Shown: positions 45,507 through 59,199 of the stretch, one piece after another
Position numbering within the stretch: position 1 is the first letter of the stretch
Layout of the letters: every line of letters begins with the position of its first letter
Assembly: GCA_024509875.1 (NCBI GenBank)
Contig: JAMPIV010010564.1
Span: 62,001 to 126,000, forward strand
DNA: 64,000 bases
Source of the DNA: Oreohelix idahoensis
Lineage: Eukaryota; Mollusca; Gastropoda; Stylommatophora; Oreohelicidae
Direction: 5' to 3'
Translations under genes and position numbers: made by a program
Notes under the pieces: model-generated
Databases searched by the model: none
Seen by the model: only the letters and a program-made list of their open reading frames with translations
Told to the model about the DNA's origin: nothing

Positions 45507-46167
45507 CTAATAAGCATTAACCATGTTTTCAAAAACCTAACCTCGTATCGATAGTGTTTTTTATCACTGTCTATTTGAAAAAAATCAGGCCTCCATGCCT
45601 TTCGCGTTCACTTTTTAATCGCGAGACGACGTGGGATTGGCATTCCTCCGTGCATCTCTCGCTCTCTCTCTCTTCTAAGCCCGTCTGTCTTTTAGGTTAA
45701 CGTATTGTGTATAATGACATTAATGCTATATTATATCTAGGTCATTAAGCAGTGTTCCTATCAAGGTCGTCCTAGAAATACAGTACCAGTTTTATTTTTA
45801 AACACGCGTGTAGTTTATGCAGACGGAGCAGAAAAAGGGGATCTCTGGTTCAGCCATTATGGCGTTCTACAACACAGCGTACGCTATTGGAAAGCACTGG
45901 TCTTACACCATTCTTCTTTATTTGTATTAGTTCGTTCTACTTTACATTATGTTCTAATTTATATATGGGTATTAAGAATTTTTCACGACACATACCTTTG
46001 ATGTTATTGAGTCTTGTCAACATGACTATGTATTGATGTAAGCGTAACCTGTTGTCGTCATGTAATAAAATGTCAAAACGTCAACAGTCGTTTAACGCTT
46101 CCTTGACTTCATCATCGTGAGTTACTGTGATGTCCTCATGACTTGTTTACAGTAGCCCTGTGTGGGC

Positions 46168-47599
<1,432 letters not shown>

Positions 47600-47612
47600 G
47601 GCCATACGGCGC

Positions 47613-48169
47613 CTTCTTTAGCCTAAATAACATCTGGAAGTCCTCCCAATACAGCACAAGCACAAAATTAAGATTATACCAGAGTTGTGTGCTTTCTGTG
47701 CTTCTCTATGGTGCGGAATGCTGGAGAGTCACAGAGAAGGAAATGTCAAAATTGTCCTCTTTTCACACAACATGCCTAAGAAAAATTCACCGCATCTTTT
47801 GGCCGAATACCATCACCAACCAAGATCTGCTTACTCGTAGCAAGCAAGAGGACATGCACACCATCATAGTTGGCAGACGCTGGAGCTGGGTTGGTCATGT
47901 CCTCAGAAGAGACCCCGATGCCATCACAAGAACAGCTATGCTTTGGACCCCTGAAGGAAAGCGAAAGAGAGGCCGACCAAAAACAACGTGGCGGAGGACT
48001 GTGGAGGCTGAGATGCAAAGAATGAACCAGAGTTGGGGCACTGTACGAAGGATGGCCACCGACCGAGCAAAGTGGAATCAATTTGTTGTTGCCCTACAAG
48101 ACGCCACTAGGCGTGATGGCCACTGACTGCTTTGACGGTCGGTGGTTAAGGATCGAAGAAGAAGAAGAA
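47613..48169 (+). pseudogene. RTE-like LINE 3' fragment with target duplication
   Basis: Begins at FFSLNNIWKSSQYS and is open for about 170 residues to RRDGH and a TGA, then the family 3' end and GAAGAAGAAGAAG. It contains WSWVGHVLRRDPDAI and GRPKTTWRRTVEAEM. GGCCATACGGCGC (47600-47612) and GGCCATATGGCGC (48170-48182) flank it, a 13-bp target duplication with one change. No RT catalytic region is present, so it is a strongly 5'-truncated insertion. Confidence 0.9.
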
Positions 48170-48409
48170 GGCCATATGGCGCTGCCCTGGCAAAATTTAA
48201 AAAAATAGGATACCTACCCACTACAAAAATATTTATAAAATGTATGATTCCTGTATACACACATCTGGATCCTCACCGGTGCTACGGAGTTTGTGCACTG
48301 TGCTGAGATCTTCCTTGTGTGATCTATGGTAGGAGATCGGAGCACTGATGGAATTGGCTGTGTACAATGAAGATGGTCCTTAAAAAACCAAATCAAACTA
48401 AATTTTTCC

Positions 48410-48548
48410 CCTCACATTCTTAGTGGAAAATTATCTTTGCATTGATCTACTGACAGGATTTTCACAAGCTTATCTTTCCAATTACATTCCTAGTGGAAAA
48501 TTGTCTATGCATTGATCTGGTGAATGGATTTTCACAAGCTTTTCTTTA
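48410..48548. repeat. Satellite units related to 33-kb repeat, left of solo LTR
   Basis: Words such as GATTTTCACAAGCTTATCTT and ATTCCTAGTGGAAAATT, about 70-bp period, broken by the LTR at 48549. Confidence 0.7.
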
Positions 48549-50538
48549 TGTGACAGCGCCATCTTCTCATCGCCATTTTGTCTGTCGTTCTCAGCGCCAT
48601 TTTGTCATCCTCATTGTCTCCGTGGTTCACTGCCTTTTTACCAAAACATCTTCAAGAAGAAGATATATTACTAGGCCACAATAAAGCCTAGAAATAGTTG
48701 TGTGTTATATTTGTGTTTTCGCTCCTTCTAGAGAATCTAAGGCAAGTTTTATTTAAATGGTCCAATTACTACGCGGCGCGCACTAAGTTGAGTGATAAGG
48801 CTTAGCGGAATATAAAGAAGTGCCTGGCCAGCAGAGGCCTCTTTCTTCGTCAGACACCCAGAGTAAGAAACCAGAGACGATCTGTAAATGCATTGAACAC
48901 GTGAGTTAATTTAGATTAGCTTTAGTGATCTAGTTTTATTATTAGTATTCAGCGTGTCTGTTCTAATGTTTAATGAAATAGATAAAAAGATGTGTTTCAT
49001 GAGGAGATTTCTTTTTAGGACATTATATTTAGTTCTGAAATGATAGATGAGTGAAAATATGTGTGGATAGATTTTACTGGTGTTAAGTCCAGATTGCGGC
49101 TGTAAGAGTTTAGTAGCAATTATTTCATTCTTCAGACCACCAGGCAAGAAAGGCAAATATAGAATGAAAGTATTTCATACATGGAACTGGACAGAGATGT
49201 TATCTGGGATTGTAATTTAGATAATATTAACTTGTTGGCAAGCTGGCAACCGGGGTGGGGGGGGGGGGGGGAAACACACACACACGTGTTGATGACTGCA
49301 TAAAGAAGGCGCCAGTGAGTCTGCGTTAACACTTTTAGTTATCACGTGTTATAGGCCTAGTAATGTTACGTTATTTTATATTGTGTGAATTGACACGTGG
49401 GTGATTATATTGTGTGAATTGACACGTGGGTGAAGGCAGGTTAATGTAATTTTCTTCAGTAATGGAAGAGATAGTTTAGGTTAAAGTGTATTTCACGATA
49501 ATTGATAATTCTACTGTATATATCTAATGGGTTACTTTGAGATTAGTTTAATTACATTTTTTGTTTTACAGTTTTGTAGTGCTAAAGTTCCCTTTGAGAA
49601 GATGAATCTAGCTTTAGGTATTTAGATTTCTGGTGAGCGCAATACCACTTCTTTGTGCGTACGGCACGTTGAGACAAGTGTTTCTCTGTTTGCTCCCTGC
49701 GGAGCATGGAAACACCAATGCAACTGGTGTCCATCACAAGCCCACAAGAAGCATTTTTATGCTATTGCAGTGGTTGTTTCTGTAACAATGTGTTTTATAT
49801 GATGAGTTCCCAATCTCATCAGTCGGCATATACGACATGCTTCAGAGTGCAGGGATGCATATTGAGATGGATCAGTTGCGAGGTGGTGGTTTATGCCCAT
49901 TAAGGAGAGTATTCGTTGTACATATAGTTGAATATTATTTTATGTCCATTTTATTATTATTTAATTATTCTTATGTGTAGAATGGTTTGTGAGAGCACGT
50001 GGGCTCACTTGGAGATATATATTTCTCTTCTCGCTCCTTATGGAGCATGGGGCCACCAATGTGGCAGGCATCCAGATGAAGCCCTCACAAAGCATTCAGA
50101 TGATCTTGCAGTAGTGTTTCGGTAGCAATCCGTGTTACATGGTGAGATTGCCAGCCTAATGCACAACACCATACTAGTCTCATTGGACGACATGCATGAG
50201 TGTGTGTGTGATAGTTGAGTGTGTCAGGTGGCGTGGAAGGCCTGTTTGGCAGGTGAGAGTATCGTTTCTCATTATTTAACTATTATTACTTTAACTAGCC
50301 CGTGCTTTGTTTGCGTTTCAGGATTAACAACTGAGCACTGGCTGGGTGTTTTGTTTTGTTTGCTTTGTTTTATTTGTTTAATGTTTGCTTCGTGCGCTTG
50401 GTCACTGACTGGGTTGTATGAATAAATACAGCCCCTGCCTTAAGAATCAGAGTTTTATTGTTGATCGGATCGGTTGCGAGTGTGCAAGAAAGTGATATAT
50501 CACAACCGCATCATCATCATCTCGCCCACCCTATCACA
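48549..50538 (+). mobile_element. Solo LTR (TGTGACAG family), second copy
   Basis: Begins TGTGACAGCGCCATC and ends CCCTATCACA, 1990 bp. It is the inverted, diverged match of 43787-45506: shared CAATAAAGCCTA, TATA region and hairpin modules. It split a satellite array; flanks CTTTA and TTTCC are compatible with a decayed 4-bp duplication. A 33-bp direct duplication with GAATTGACACGTGGGTGA lies at 49377-49436. Confidence 0.85.
48811..48817 (+). promoter_or_regulatory. TATA box of the second solo LTR
   Basis: TATAAAG, 262 bases from the LTR start, matching the spacing in the other copy. Confidence 0.6.
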
Positions 50539-50700
50539 TTTCCAATCACATTCCTAGTGGAAACTTATCTCTCCATTGTTCTGTTGAAATTATTTTGAAA
50601 GGCCGATCTTTTTAGTCACATTCATCATGGAAAAAAATTATCTCTGTATTATTTTATTGAAAGGCCTAATGACAAGCTTATCATTTCAAGTCACATTATT
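50539..50700. repeat. Satellite units, right of solo LTR
   Basis: TTTCCAATCACATTCCTAGT and degenerate repeats of it, continuing the array broken at 48548. Confidence 0.65.
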
Positions 50701-52190
50701 AAATCTTCATTTGCTCAGAACGTATGAGCAACCAGCAACGTTTGCTTCCTTGCCCGAATTGTTTCTTTTTTATTTACTTTTCTGTTTAAACAATATGTGA
50801 TTTTATTTCACTGGTCTTCGTAACGAACAGTGAAGAACTATAATTGTATTACTTCATTTAAAAACACAAACAAACAATACAAACAAACAGACAGACAGAG
50901 ACAAACTGGAAATTAGCCAAGATCGCAGAGACCCAGCCAAATCAAACAAACATTACGGCTAAACATAAATTACTTCTCACAAAATAAGTACAGCGCATGC
51001 AGGTTTACTTAACACATAACGCAAAGTTAATTAGAACTACCAGTTAATGACTGACATCAAAATGGTACTTAAAATATTCAATGCATCATCTATAGAAAAA
51101 TACCGCAAGGTGCACAACTAATCTAATTTATACATCAGTTTAAAAAAAAGCAAAGATACCACCTTATTTTGGGAAATGCTTCATTTTTTTTTAAGAGCAA
51201 AATATTTTCTGAGTAACTAGCCAGGGCGTAGTCGATTATGCCAGACTAGTGTGGGATCCGTTAAAATTACCGTCCCTTGAGCTCAAGCGAAATGAGACTC
51301 GGAGCCGAGGGAGATTTTAGCCAGTGCATCTTTCATTTGGGTAGAATTTAGTGATGTTTACTTTATGCTAGATTTATGGTGCTGTTTATAAAACGGGAGA
51401 ATAGTTAGCGGTTCTAATTTTGTGAGAGAAGTAAATGTGCCTTATCGACGGGGAGAGGTTATATTGTGTTTAAAAAACTTGAGCACAAGGTCTTTTAAAT
51501 TTGGACATACGACCTAGTATAACCGACGGAGCTTGTGTTTAGATTGAACGGGCACGCCTCGCCAAAACAAGTCAAAACTTGGAGTAAAGAAAAAAGTACA
51601 TCTTATTCTTAGAGATCAGTTCATATTACTTATATTTGGAGAGAATTTAGTGCTTCTTAAGAAAGAAATAATTTATCTTAGCTTATAATGGGTGGGCAGT
51701 TAATACTGCTTACAATTGGATATAAGTTCCCGTTGTTTATAGCTTAAGAGACACGATAGGAAACTATTACATAGAGCGTTTCAACACGAGGCATTCTGAT
51801 TATCAGAAATGGGCCCCAGACGAACAAGTGTTTAGGCCATTTTATTTCCTTTACACTCTAAGCAGGGCGGGCCCATTCGGGTCATGATACCTAAGTATCG
51901 GCCTCCTGTTGTCTTTTTCTCGCCTGCGCTTGGAATCGAACCCACTCCACCTTGGTTTCGACTTTCAAATTCACTCCTGGTTTTATCCATGCTGCCAGCT
52001 TGAGACAGGAAAGTCCCGATTTTGGATGAGAAGATAATGCTTTTTATGCCAGGAAAGAATTTAAATTTCCTTACACTGAGATAGACTTTGATGCTGCTTA
52101 TATTGAGACAGAGTTAGTGCTACATGTAATGGCAGCGACTGCTTGCACAGGGAGAAGCTTTAGATTACTGCTTACAACTGTTGAGAGCTT
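50701..52190. other. Unassigned stretch with a possible decayed SINE
   Basis: About 1.5 kb without a gene. Near 51925-51945 the minus strand reads GGTTCGATTCC, an exact B-box consensus, with a SINE-like body (GCGCAGGCGAGAAAAAGACA), but no good A box is found. Confidence 0.4.
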
Positions 52191-52214
52191 ATGAGTCCTG
52201 GTTACATCGGGAGA

Positions 52215-53020
52215 TACACTGTTGCTACTACTAGTACTACTGCTGATGCTGCTATTTCTACTTCTGCTGCTACTACTACTACCACTACTACTACTACAAC
52301 TGCTACTTTTACTACTAATACTACTACTACTTCTACTACTACTGCTGCTGCTACTACTACTACCACAACTACTTCTACAACTGCTACTTTTACTACTAAT
52401 ACTACTACTACATCTACTACTACTACTGCTACTGCTACAACTACACTGCTACTACTACTACTACAACTGCTACTTCTGCTTACTGCTACTACTATTACTA
52501 CTACTACTACTACTGCCTATACTACTACAACTACAACTGCTACTACTACTACTACTACTACAACTGCTACCACTGCTACTACAACTAGTACTACAGCTGC
52601 CTATACTACTACAACTGCTACTTCTACTACTGCTACTACAACTGCTACTACAACAACTACTACTACAACTACAACTGCCTATACTACTACAACTGCAACT
52701 GCTACTACTACTTCTACTACTACTGCTACTACAACTGCTACTTCTACTACTGCTATTACTACTGCTACTACAACTGCCTATACTACTACAACTACAACTG
52801 CTACTTCTACTACTACTACTACTGCTACTACAACTGCTACTTCTACTACTGCTATTACTACTGCTACTACAACTGCCTATACTACTACAACTACAACTGC
52901 TACTTCTACTACTACTACTACTGCTACTTCTACTACTACTACTACTACTACTGCCTGCTAATATTAATGCTGCTACTTCTATTACTGCTGCAACTACTGC
53001 TGCTGCTGTTACTTCTACTA
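52215..53020. repeat. TAC/TGC trinucleotide array with 99-bp higher-order unit
   Basis: About 800 bases of TAC with TGC, TTC, ACA and TAT variants. Near the end a 99-base pattern, recognisable by CTACTACAACTGCCTATACT and ACTGCTATTACTACTGC, occurs twice in a row (about 52727-52925). All frames translate as low-complexity Thr- or Leu-rich sequence; not considered a gene. Confidence 0.92.
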
Positions 53021-53238
53021 CTTCTGTTTCTTTTCCTCAGTTTCTGTTACGCTTTTCTTATTTCCCATACGTGATATCACCGATGGTTATTCATTCCTTC
53101 TATCAACATCTGTCAAATTTATATGATATTCTTAGTCTATTTTTATCATTGTTCATTTATTTATAGCATTACTTGTAGACTGCCGTGTCTTCTTTTTATC
53201 ACCGCTTATTGCTACGTGTATTTGTCTAGTATCTAGAC

Positions 53239-54035
53239 CAGCCTTTCTCAACCTTTTAATCCGGGAGAAACCCTTGAAATAATGTTCAGATCTCAGGGAA
53301 CCCCTGCATAAAAAGTATTATACCTACAGCTTATGGTACGTTGGCGTAATCAGTTGTTGTTGTTGTTGTGTAAGCAGGGCTGCTGACCTTCTCGATTTGT
53401 TGCAGCCAATACCAAGTTGAAGACTCCTTGGTACTATCTGCACTGTAGATCTAGGCTTTTCCGATGGCTTTTCTGCCATGTTAAAACGTGTTAAGTTGAA
53501 GTCATGAGCTCCAGTTTCTCCAGCTTGGTTAGCATTTAAAGGATCGCCACATCTGGTCCCAAGCTAGGAGTAAGAAATGCGTGGCATACTGTGCATTCCC
53601 CGCCATTCAAGAGAGCTCTCCAACTATGCAGAGCTAAAATACTGTGCTCTGGTTCTAAGTTGCAAATATAATAATCCTGTTATAATTATCAATGCTCTTT
53701 TGAGTAGAGAATGATTGTTTTTTAGATGTGAATCTGTTCATTCAGTCCAACTTATTAGCCTACTCTTTTTTTTTTGTGGACCTTGCTCCCGGTAAAAGAT
53801 ATCAACTCTTCGTGCAATACAGCGCTCACCAGTTATCAGCAGTATCCCCTGTTTCGCGTCAAAAACCGAAAATGGACCAAGTGAACCCGGTCGTATTGAG
53901 CACTGCCATACGGGGCTCCTCGTTCACTGCCCACCACTGCGAGCGCTGAAATCACCCAACGCGCACATTTCAAAATACGACATTAATGTTCCCTCCAACC
54001 ACCATCTCTCGCGGAAACCCGGTTGAGAAACCCTG
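53239..54035. mobile_element. Non-autonomous hAT-like transposon
   Basis: Ends CAGCCTTTCTCAACC and, inverted, CAGGGTTTCTCAACC. Flanks ATCTAGAC and CTCTAGAT are 8 bases sharing TCTAGA, as for hAT. 797 bp without a transposase frame. Contains TTGTTGTTGTTGTTG near 53354. Confidence 0.75.
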
Positions 54036-54107
54036 CTCTAGATAATCTCTCAGTTAACAAGCCAGATTATTCTATCAATGGGTTGTTCAAACTATCTGCC
54101 TACTTTA

Positions 54108-54340
<233 letters not shown>

Positions 54341-54621
54341 TATTATGATGATTATTGCAAATGTATAATGACAAATGCCTAAATAATGCTTAAAGTAAAT
54401 GTGAGGATGAAAGGACACAGTATACATGATGAGAGAGAGACAAAGGGCAGAATATCAGACGGGCCTGCGTGCCCAATTCTTAACCCTTTGAAAATAAAGT
54501 TCGTTCGTTCGTTCTTCTAGCCACGTTTTAATTCCTATTACTGCTGCATGCTTTACTTGACGATGTTGCTCATACAACGTTCAGCCCTCCATGGTCGCCT
54601 TTAACAATATCTACGTGGCGC

Positions 54622-54735
54622 AGGGTTTCTCAACCGGAGTTCTACGGGACTTCATGGTTCCACGAAAGGTCGCTAAGGGTTCCGCGAGAGATCGTGAGTA
54701 AATTTGCATTAGAGTAGACACCCGTTGTGGGGAGC
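54622..54735. mobile_element. One end of a hAT-like element
   Basis: CAGGGTTTCTCAACCGGAGT matches the terminus of 53239-54035, followed by GGTTCCGCGAGAGATCG. No second end identified. Confidence 0.55.
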
Positions 54736-54869
54736 AGGAGCCACACTAAAGGTGTAGACTAATTAGTTGGCCAAAAAATGTTGAGAGAGGCTGGTTTGTT
54801 GTATTGGTCTTCGTCTTTGCTTCCTAGGGTCGTAACCCTGGACCCATGCAGACAACTGTTATTTACTAC

Positions 54870-55490
54870 TTTTACTACTATTCCCACCAACGGTAACGCT
54901 ATTACTGCTGCTGCTATTACTACTATTGTTACTGCTACAACTGCTGCTGCTACTACTAATACTGCTCCTGCTGCCACTACTACTACGACTATTGCTGCTA
55001 CTGCAACAACTACTACTGCTGCTACTACGACAACCACCACTACTGGTACTATTACTACTGCTACTTCTACTACTGTACTACTGTTCCCACTATTACTACT
55101 AATACTACTACTGGTAATACAGCTGCTGCTGCTAATATTAATACTGCTACTACTACTACTGCTGATAATAATAATAGGGCTATTATTATTACCGTTTCTA
55201 CTACTGCTGCTGCTGCTAATATTAATGCTGCTACTACTATAACAACTTCTACTACTGCTGCTGCTAATATCAATGCTTCTACTTCTATTACTGTTGGTAC
55301 TACTACTGCTACTACTGCTGTTACTACTAATGTTGCTACTACTATTGCTACTTCTAATGCTGCTGTTGCTACTACTACTACTACTGCTGCTGCTACACCT
55401 ACTACTGCAATTAATTAGTATGTCTATTACTATTACTCCTACCACAACCGCCATCGCTTCTACAACCAACTGCTACTGCTGTTACTGCTG
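54870..55490. repeat. Second TAC/TGC trinucleotide array
   Basis: About 620 bases of degenerate TAC, TGC, AAT and ATT triplets. No higher-order unit obvious. Not a gene. Confidence 0.92.
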
Positions 55491-55799
55491 ATATTTCATT
55501 TACATAAATTATCTAATGATTTTCCCACTCTGTTTCGTTATCTTACCATTCTTTACTGTTCAATTTAAGTTGAACCAAATAATATCGATACCCCTCCAGA
55601 AAGTACCGTAGTCGTTAAAAAAATTCCCGTCCGCCCTGACAAAGCCAAGGACGAAAGGATAAAAGTCCAAAATGTCTTAATTAGAGGTGCCCTGAAGTAT
55701 GGTAAACCAATGTGGTCAGAATAGAAATATTCACTTTTTGTCTCCCCCCCAGAAACTGATGTTCATGGATATCGCTGGGATAGTTTTGTTATCATCATA
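55491..55799. other. Unassigned stretch
   Basis: About 300 bases with no recognisable feature. Confidence 0.4.
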
Positions 55800-55995
55800 A
55801 TTATTGGTTTCCTCTGCGCTGTTAACGGAGCATGGGACGACCGCTGTAGCTGGAGTACCCTGACAGGAATCATGCACGAAGAATTCATATGCTCTTGCAT
55901 CAGTGGCTGCTGTGGTAATTTGTTTTACGTCATATAGTTTCTAGCCCTATGCACAGCCTGATATTAGTCGCATTGTACGACATGCATGAGGGTAT
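55800..55995 (+). repeat. Stray copy of the solo-LTR hairpin module
   Basis: GGAGCATGGGACGACCGC, a CTCTTGCAT region and GTACGACATGCATGAGGGT line up in order with 50035-50210 in the solo LTR. The hairpin arm is decayed. Separated from any LTR terminus. Confidence 0.6.
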
Positions 55996-56036
55996 AGTAA
56001 TCCTATTCTTACTTCGTCTCTATAGATACTCCCGGT

Positions 56037-56225
56037 CAGAGGCGTCCCTGAAATATTTGGCACCCGTGGCGGATCCTACCTTTGGCACGTTCCTGCCATA
56101 AAGAAAAACACATACAAGTATATTTTTAACAGTAAGTATTATCATAATACTGTCCAATAGCACCCCCTTCCTGGCTGTCACCCAGGGCGGACCCCCCCCC
56201 CTCGCACCCCCTTAGTTCGCCACTG
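56037..56225. mobile_element. hAT-type MITE with 8-bp target duplication
   Basis: 189 bp; ends CAGAGGCGTCC and, inverted, CAGTGGCGAAC. CTCCCGGT (56029-56036) and CTCCCGGA (56226-56233) flank it, 7 of 8 identical. Confidence 0.85.
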
Positions 56226-56744
56226 CTCCCGGAATGTACACGTGGCGAGAGTGTTTTTTTTTTTTAATTGTTGTTTCAATTCACAGAACTAGAGCAAGAC
56301 GTGCGGTTTGGTTATAATGAAATCCTTTCAGGTGTCTACTATGACCTCGATCCATCTGTCCTCTCCCCCAGACGCTTTCTGATTGGAATGTTATTTTCCC
56401 GTGTCTTTGATCCTTTCATATTATTATAACTTTATATATTTTGTTTCAGGGAGTAATCATCTCAGGTGTCTCATGTCCCATGTGATTATGTTTCATTACT
56501 TTTTTCTTTAAATTAAAAAATGTGAAATTTAATAAATCTTCCACTTTTTGCAATTAATCATAGCGAAGAGATGAATTACACTTTAATGTAACCAAGTTAC
56601 ATTGTCTCCTGGTACGAAGAAACATACACATACGAGTGACACTAGAGGTTGAAGGGGACGACGGTGCTGGTTGAAAACATGTTGAAAAAAACCAGCTAGT
56701 AGCATTAGAAAGCAGTGCTTGTCCTTGAATCAAAGAGGTAAAAG
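56226..56744. other. Unassigned AT-rich stretch
   Basis: About 500 bases with no recognisable feature. Confidence 0.4.
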
Positions 56745-56797
56745 AAAGAGAGAGTGAATAAGTACGAGAGAGAGAAAGAGAGAGAGAGAGAAAAAAC

Positions 56798-56862
<65 letters not shown>
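56745..56862. repeat. (GA)n microsatellite
   Basis: GAGAGA runs with short interruptions. Confidence 0.95.
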
Positions 56863-56864
<2 letters not shown>

Positions 56865-56979
56865 GCTTTCTCTCATGTATGATTATTTTCCTTCTTTTTG
56901 TATCCGTAGCGCTGTCTGACAATACTATCAGAGACTATCATGCCTAATCGCGCCTACTTGGGGCAGCAACAAACTTTTA

Positions 56980-57165
56980 ACTCTTTGCTCAGTTCTTTGT
57001 ACGGTACGCTACTCTGGTTCTTACAATTTCATTTCGTCCTTCACAGTTTCTCGATAAATTGTGTTTAATCGGCCTTCTTCTGAGATCCGTAGCATAATAG
57101 TTTTGGTGGTAGTGTCAGGATCTTGTCTGAGGACATTGCCCACCTTATTCAACCTTCTACCTGTT
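56980..57165 (-). pseudogene. Antisense scrap of the RTE-like LINE
   Basis: On the minus strand WVGNVLRQDPDTTTKTIML matches WVGHVLRRDPDAITRTAML of the longer copies; the flanks are decayed. The fourth and oldest-looking piece of this family in the window. Confidence 0.65.
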
Positions 57166-57215
57166 ATGATGGTTATGATAAGTATGATCTACCAGAATTT
57201 TTTCATAAATACATA

Positions 57216-58206
<991 letters not shown>

Positions 58207-58358
58207 ATACTGTGGTTTACAGTATATTGACAATATTATACTGTGGTTTACAGTATATTGACAATATTATACTGTGGTTTACAGTATATTGACAATATTA
58301 TACTGTGGTTTACAAAATACTGACAATATTATACTGTGGTTTACAGTATATTGACAAG
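58207..58358. repeat. 31-bp tandem repeat of nested hairpins, five copies
   Basis: Units begin at 58207, 58238, 58269, 58300 and 58331. Each holds ATACTGT-GGTTT-ACAGTAT and ATATTG-A-CAATAT, so both halves can fold. The fourth unit has lost one arm (TTTACAAAATACTG). Confidence 0.9.
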
Positions 58359-58483
58359 GGTTTTAACCTCATCGCCAAGAACAAGATTTTGTGTGAAATC
58401 GTATTTTTTACTTTTATACGTAAGTAGACTGCCTATCGATGCTGACTGTATAATTATTGCTTTCAGGTAGAAAAGTTGTAGCT

Positions 58484-58618
58484 ATGAGCCAATGTAGCAA
58501 CGAAATAGCAGAGATAAGCAAACTGATAGAATTAGCCATTGATGAAGTAGAGGTTCCAAGTGAAGTATTAGTAGATGGAGAAAGCATAAAGAATATGATT
58601 GAGTACTACGAGGAATAA
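58484..58618 (+). CDS. Orphan 44-residue ORF after a splice-acceptor-like site
   Basis: ATG at 58484 opens a short acidic frame, MSQCSNEIAEISKLIELAID, then EVEVPSEVLVDGESIKNM and a stop at 58616. The reading continues beyond the stop as INEAAKAETAE, so it may be a broken longer frame. A pyrimidine-rich acceptor-like TTGCTTTCAG ends at 58466 and a donor-like GTAAGT lies near 58421, 45 bases upstream of it. I do not recognise the protein. It may be an exon, a remnant of a mobile element or chance. Confidence 0.25.
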   Translation: MSQCSNEIAEISKLIELAIDEVEVPSEVLVDGESIKNMIEYYEE

Positions 58619-58790
58619 ATTAACGAAGCTGCAAAGGCTGAAACTGCGGAGTAGCATTGCCAAACTGTCAATAATATTGAAAGATATACTGCAATCATCC
58701 TAACAATCTGAAAAAATTTATGCAATCACCTAATTCTATTTCACATATATGGGCACATAGGGTTATTCATGGTAATGTAACCAGGCAGGT

Positions 58791-58794
<4 letters not shown>

Positions 58795-58880
<86 letters not shown>
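58795..58880. repeat. (TA)n microsatellite at the edge of element 4
   Basis: Two TA runs broken by one TG; the LTR of element 4 begins exactly at its right edge. Confidence 0.95.
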
Positions 58881-58884
<4 letters not shown>

Positions 58885-59044
58885 GTGAAACGAATGTGTG
58901 TAACCCCACTACTTTGTTAAATCATTATGTCGGGATACAAATTTGCCCAAGCCAATCAACGCACAGTTACTGAGTCGGAATAAATTACCTGAAGTTACGC
59001 CAGGAAAAACTTAAGCCCTGTTTTTTTTTCGGATGTGGGTCGTG

Positions 59045-59068
59045 GCCATCTTGTTCACGCAAGATGGC
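59045..59068. promoter_or_regulatory. Palindromic YY1-like site
   Basis: GCCATCTTG, 6-base loop, CAAGATGGC: two head-to-head copies of the AAGATGGC core known as a YY1 binding motif. Confidence 0.5.
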
Positions 59069-59192
59069 GGAAGAAAACTGAATAAAATTAGGCTGTATGA
59101 GCATAAGACGAAACTGCAGGCAACCAATCAGCTTGCTCCGCCAGGAACCAACCAAACGCTTTCCTTTACCAGTAGAAGTTATTTTACCTGCC

Positions 59193-59199
59193 TATATAA
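59193..59199 (+). promoter_or_regulatory. TATA box of element 4 LTR
   Basis: TATATAA followed by GC-rich CGGGCGAG, 312 bases into the LTR. Confidence 0.5.

Larger units (their letters stand above)
36064..45990 (-). mobile_element. Element 3: Gmr1-like LTR element, subfamily B, without readable RT
   Basis: Minus-strand element with LTRs at 36064-38506 and 41842-45990 (the latter split by a solo LTR), flanked by TATAC (36059-36063) and CATAC (45991-45995), a 5-bp target duplication with one change. Interior: primer site complementary to tRNA-Pro, gag, CCHC knuckle, protease, integrase zinc finger, an unfamiliar C-terminus, decayed sequence, polypurine tract. LTRs differ at roughly twenty places in 2.4 kb, so it is older than element 2. 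Confidence 0.9.
41842..45990 (-). repeat. 5' LTR of element 3, split by a solo LTR
   Basis: Matches 36064-38506 from TGTGGTAAG at 41842 to CTAA at 43786, is interrupted by 43787-45506, and resumes to CACGACA at 45990. The CT microsatellite is much shorter than in the other LTR. Confidence 0.92.

Noticed and set aside
52191..53166. Long Thr-rich and Leu-rich open frames
   Set aside because: They are translations of the TAC/TGC array in different frames. Absence of stops follows from the triplet repeat, not from coding.
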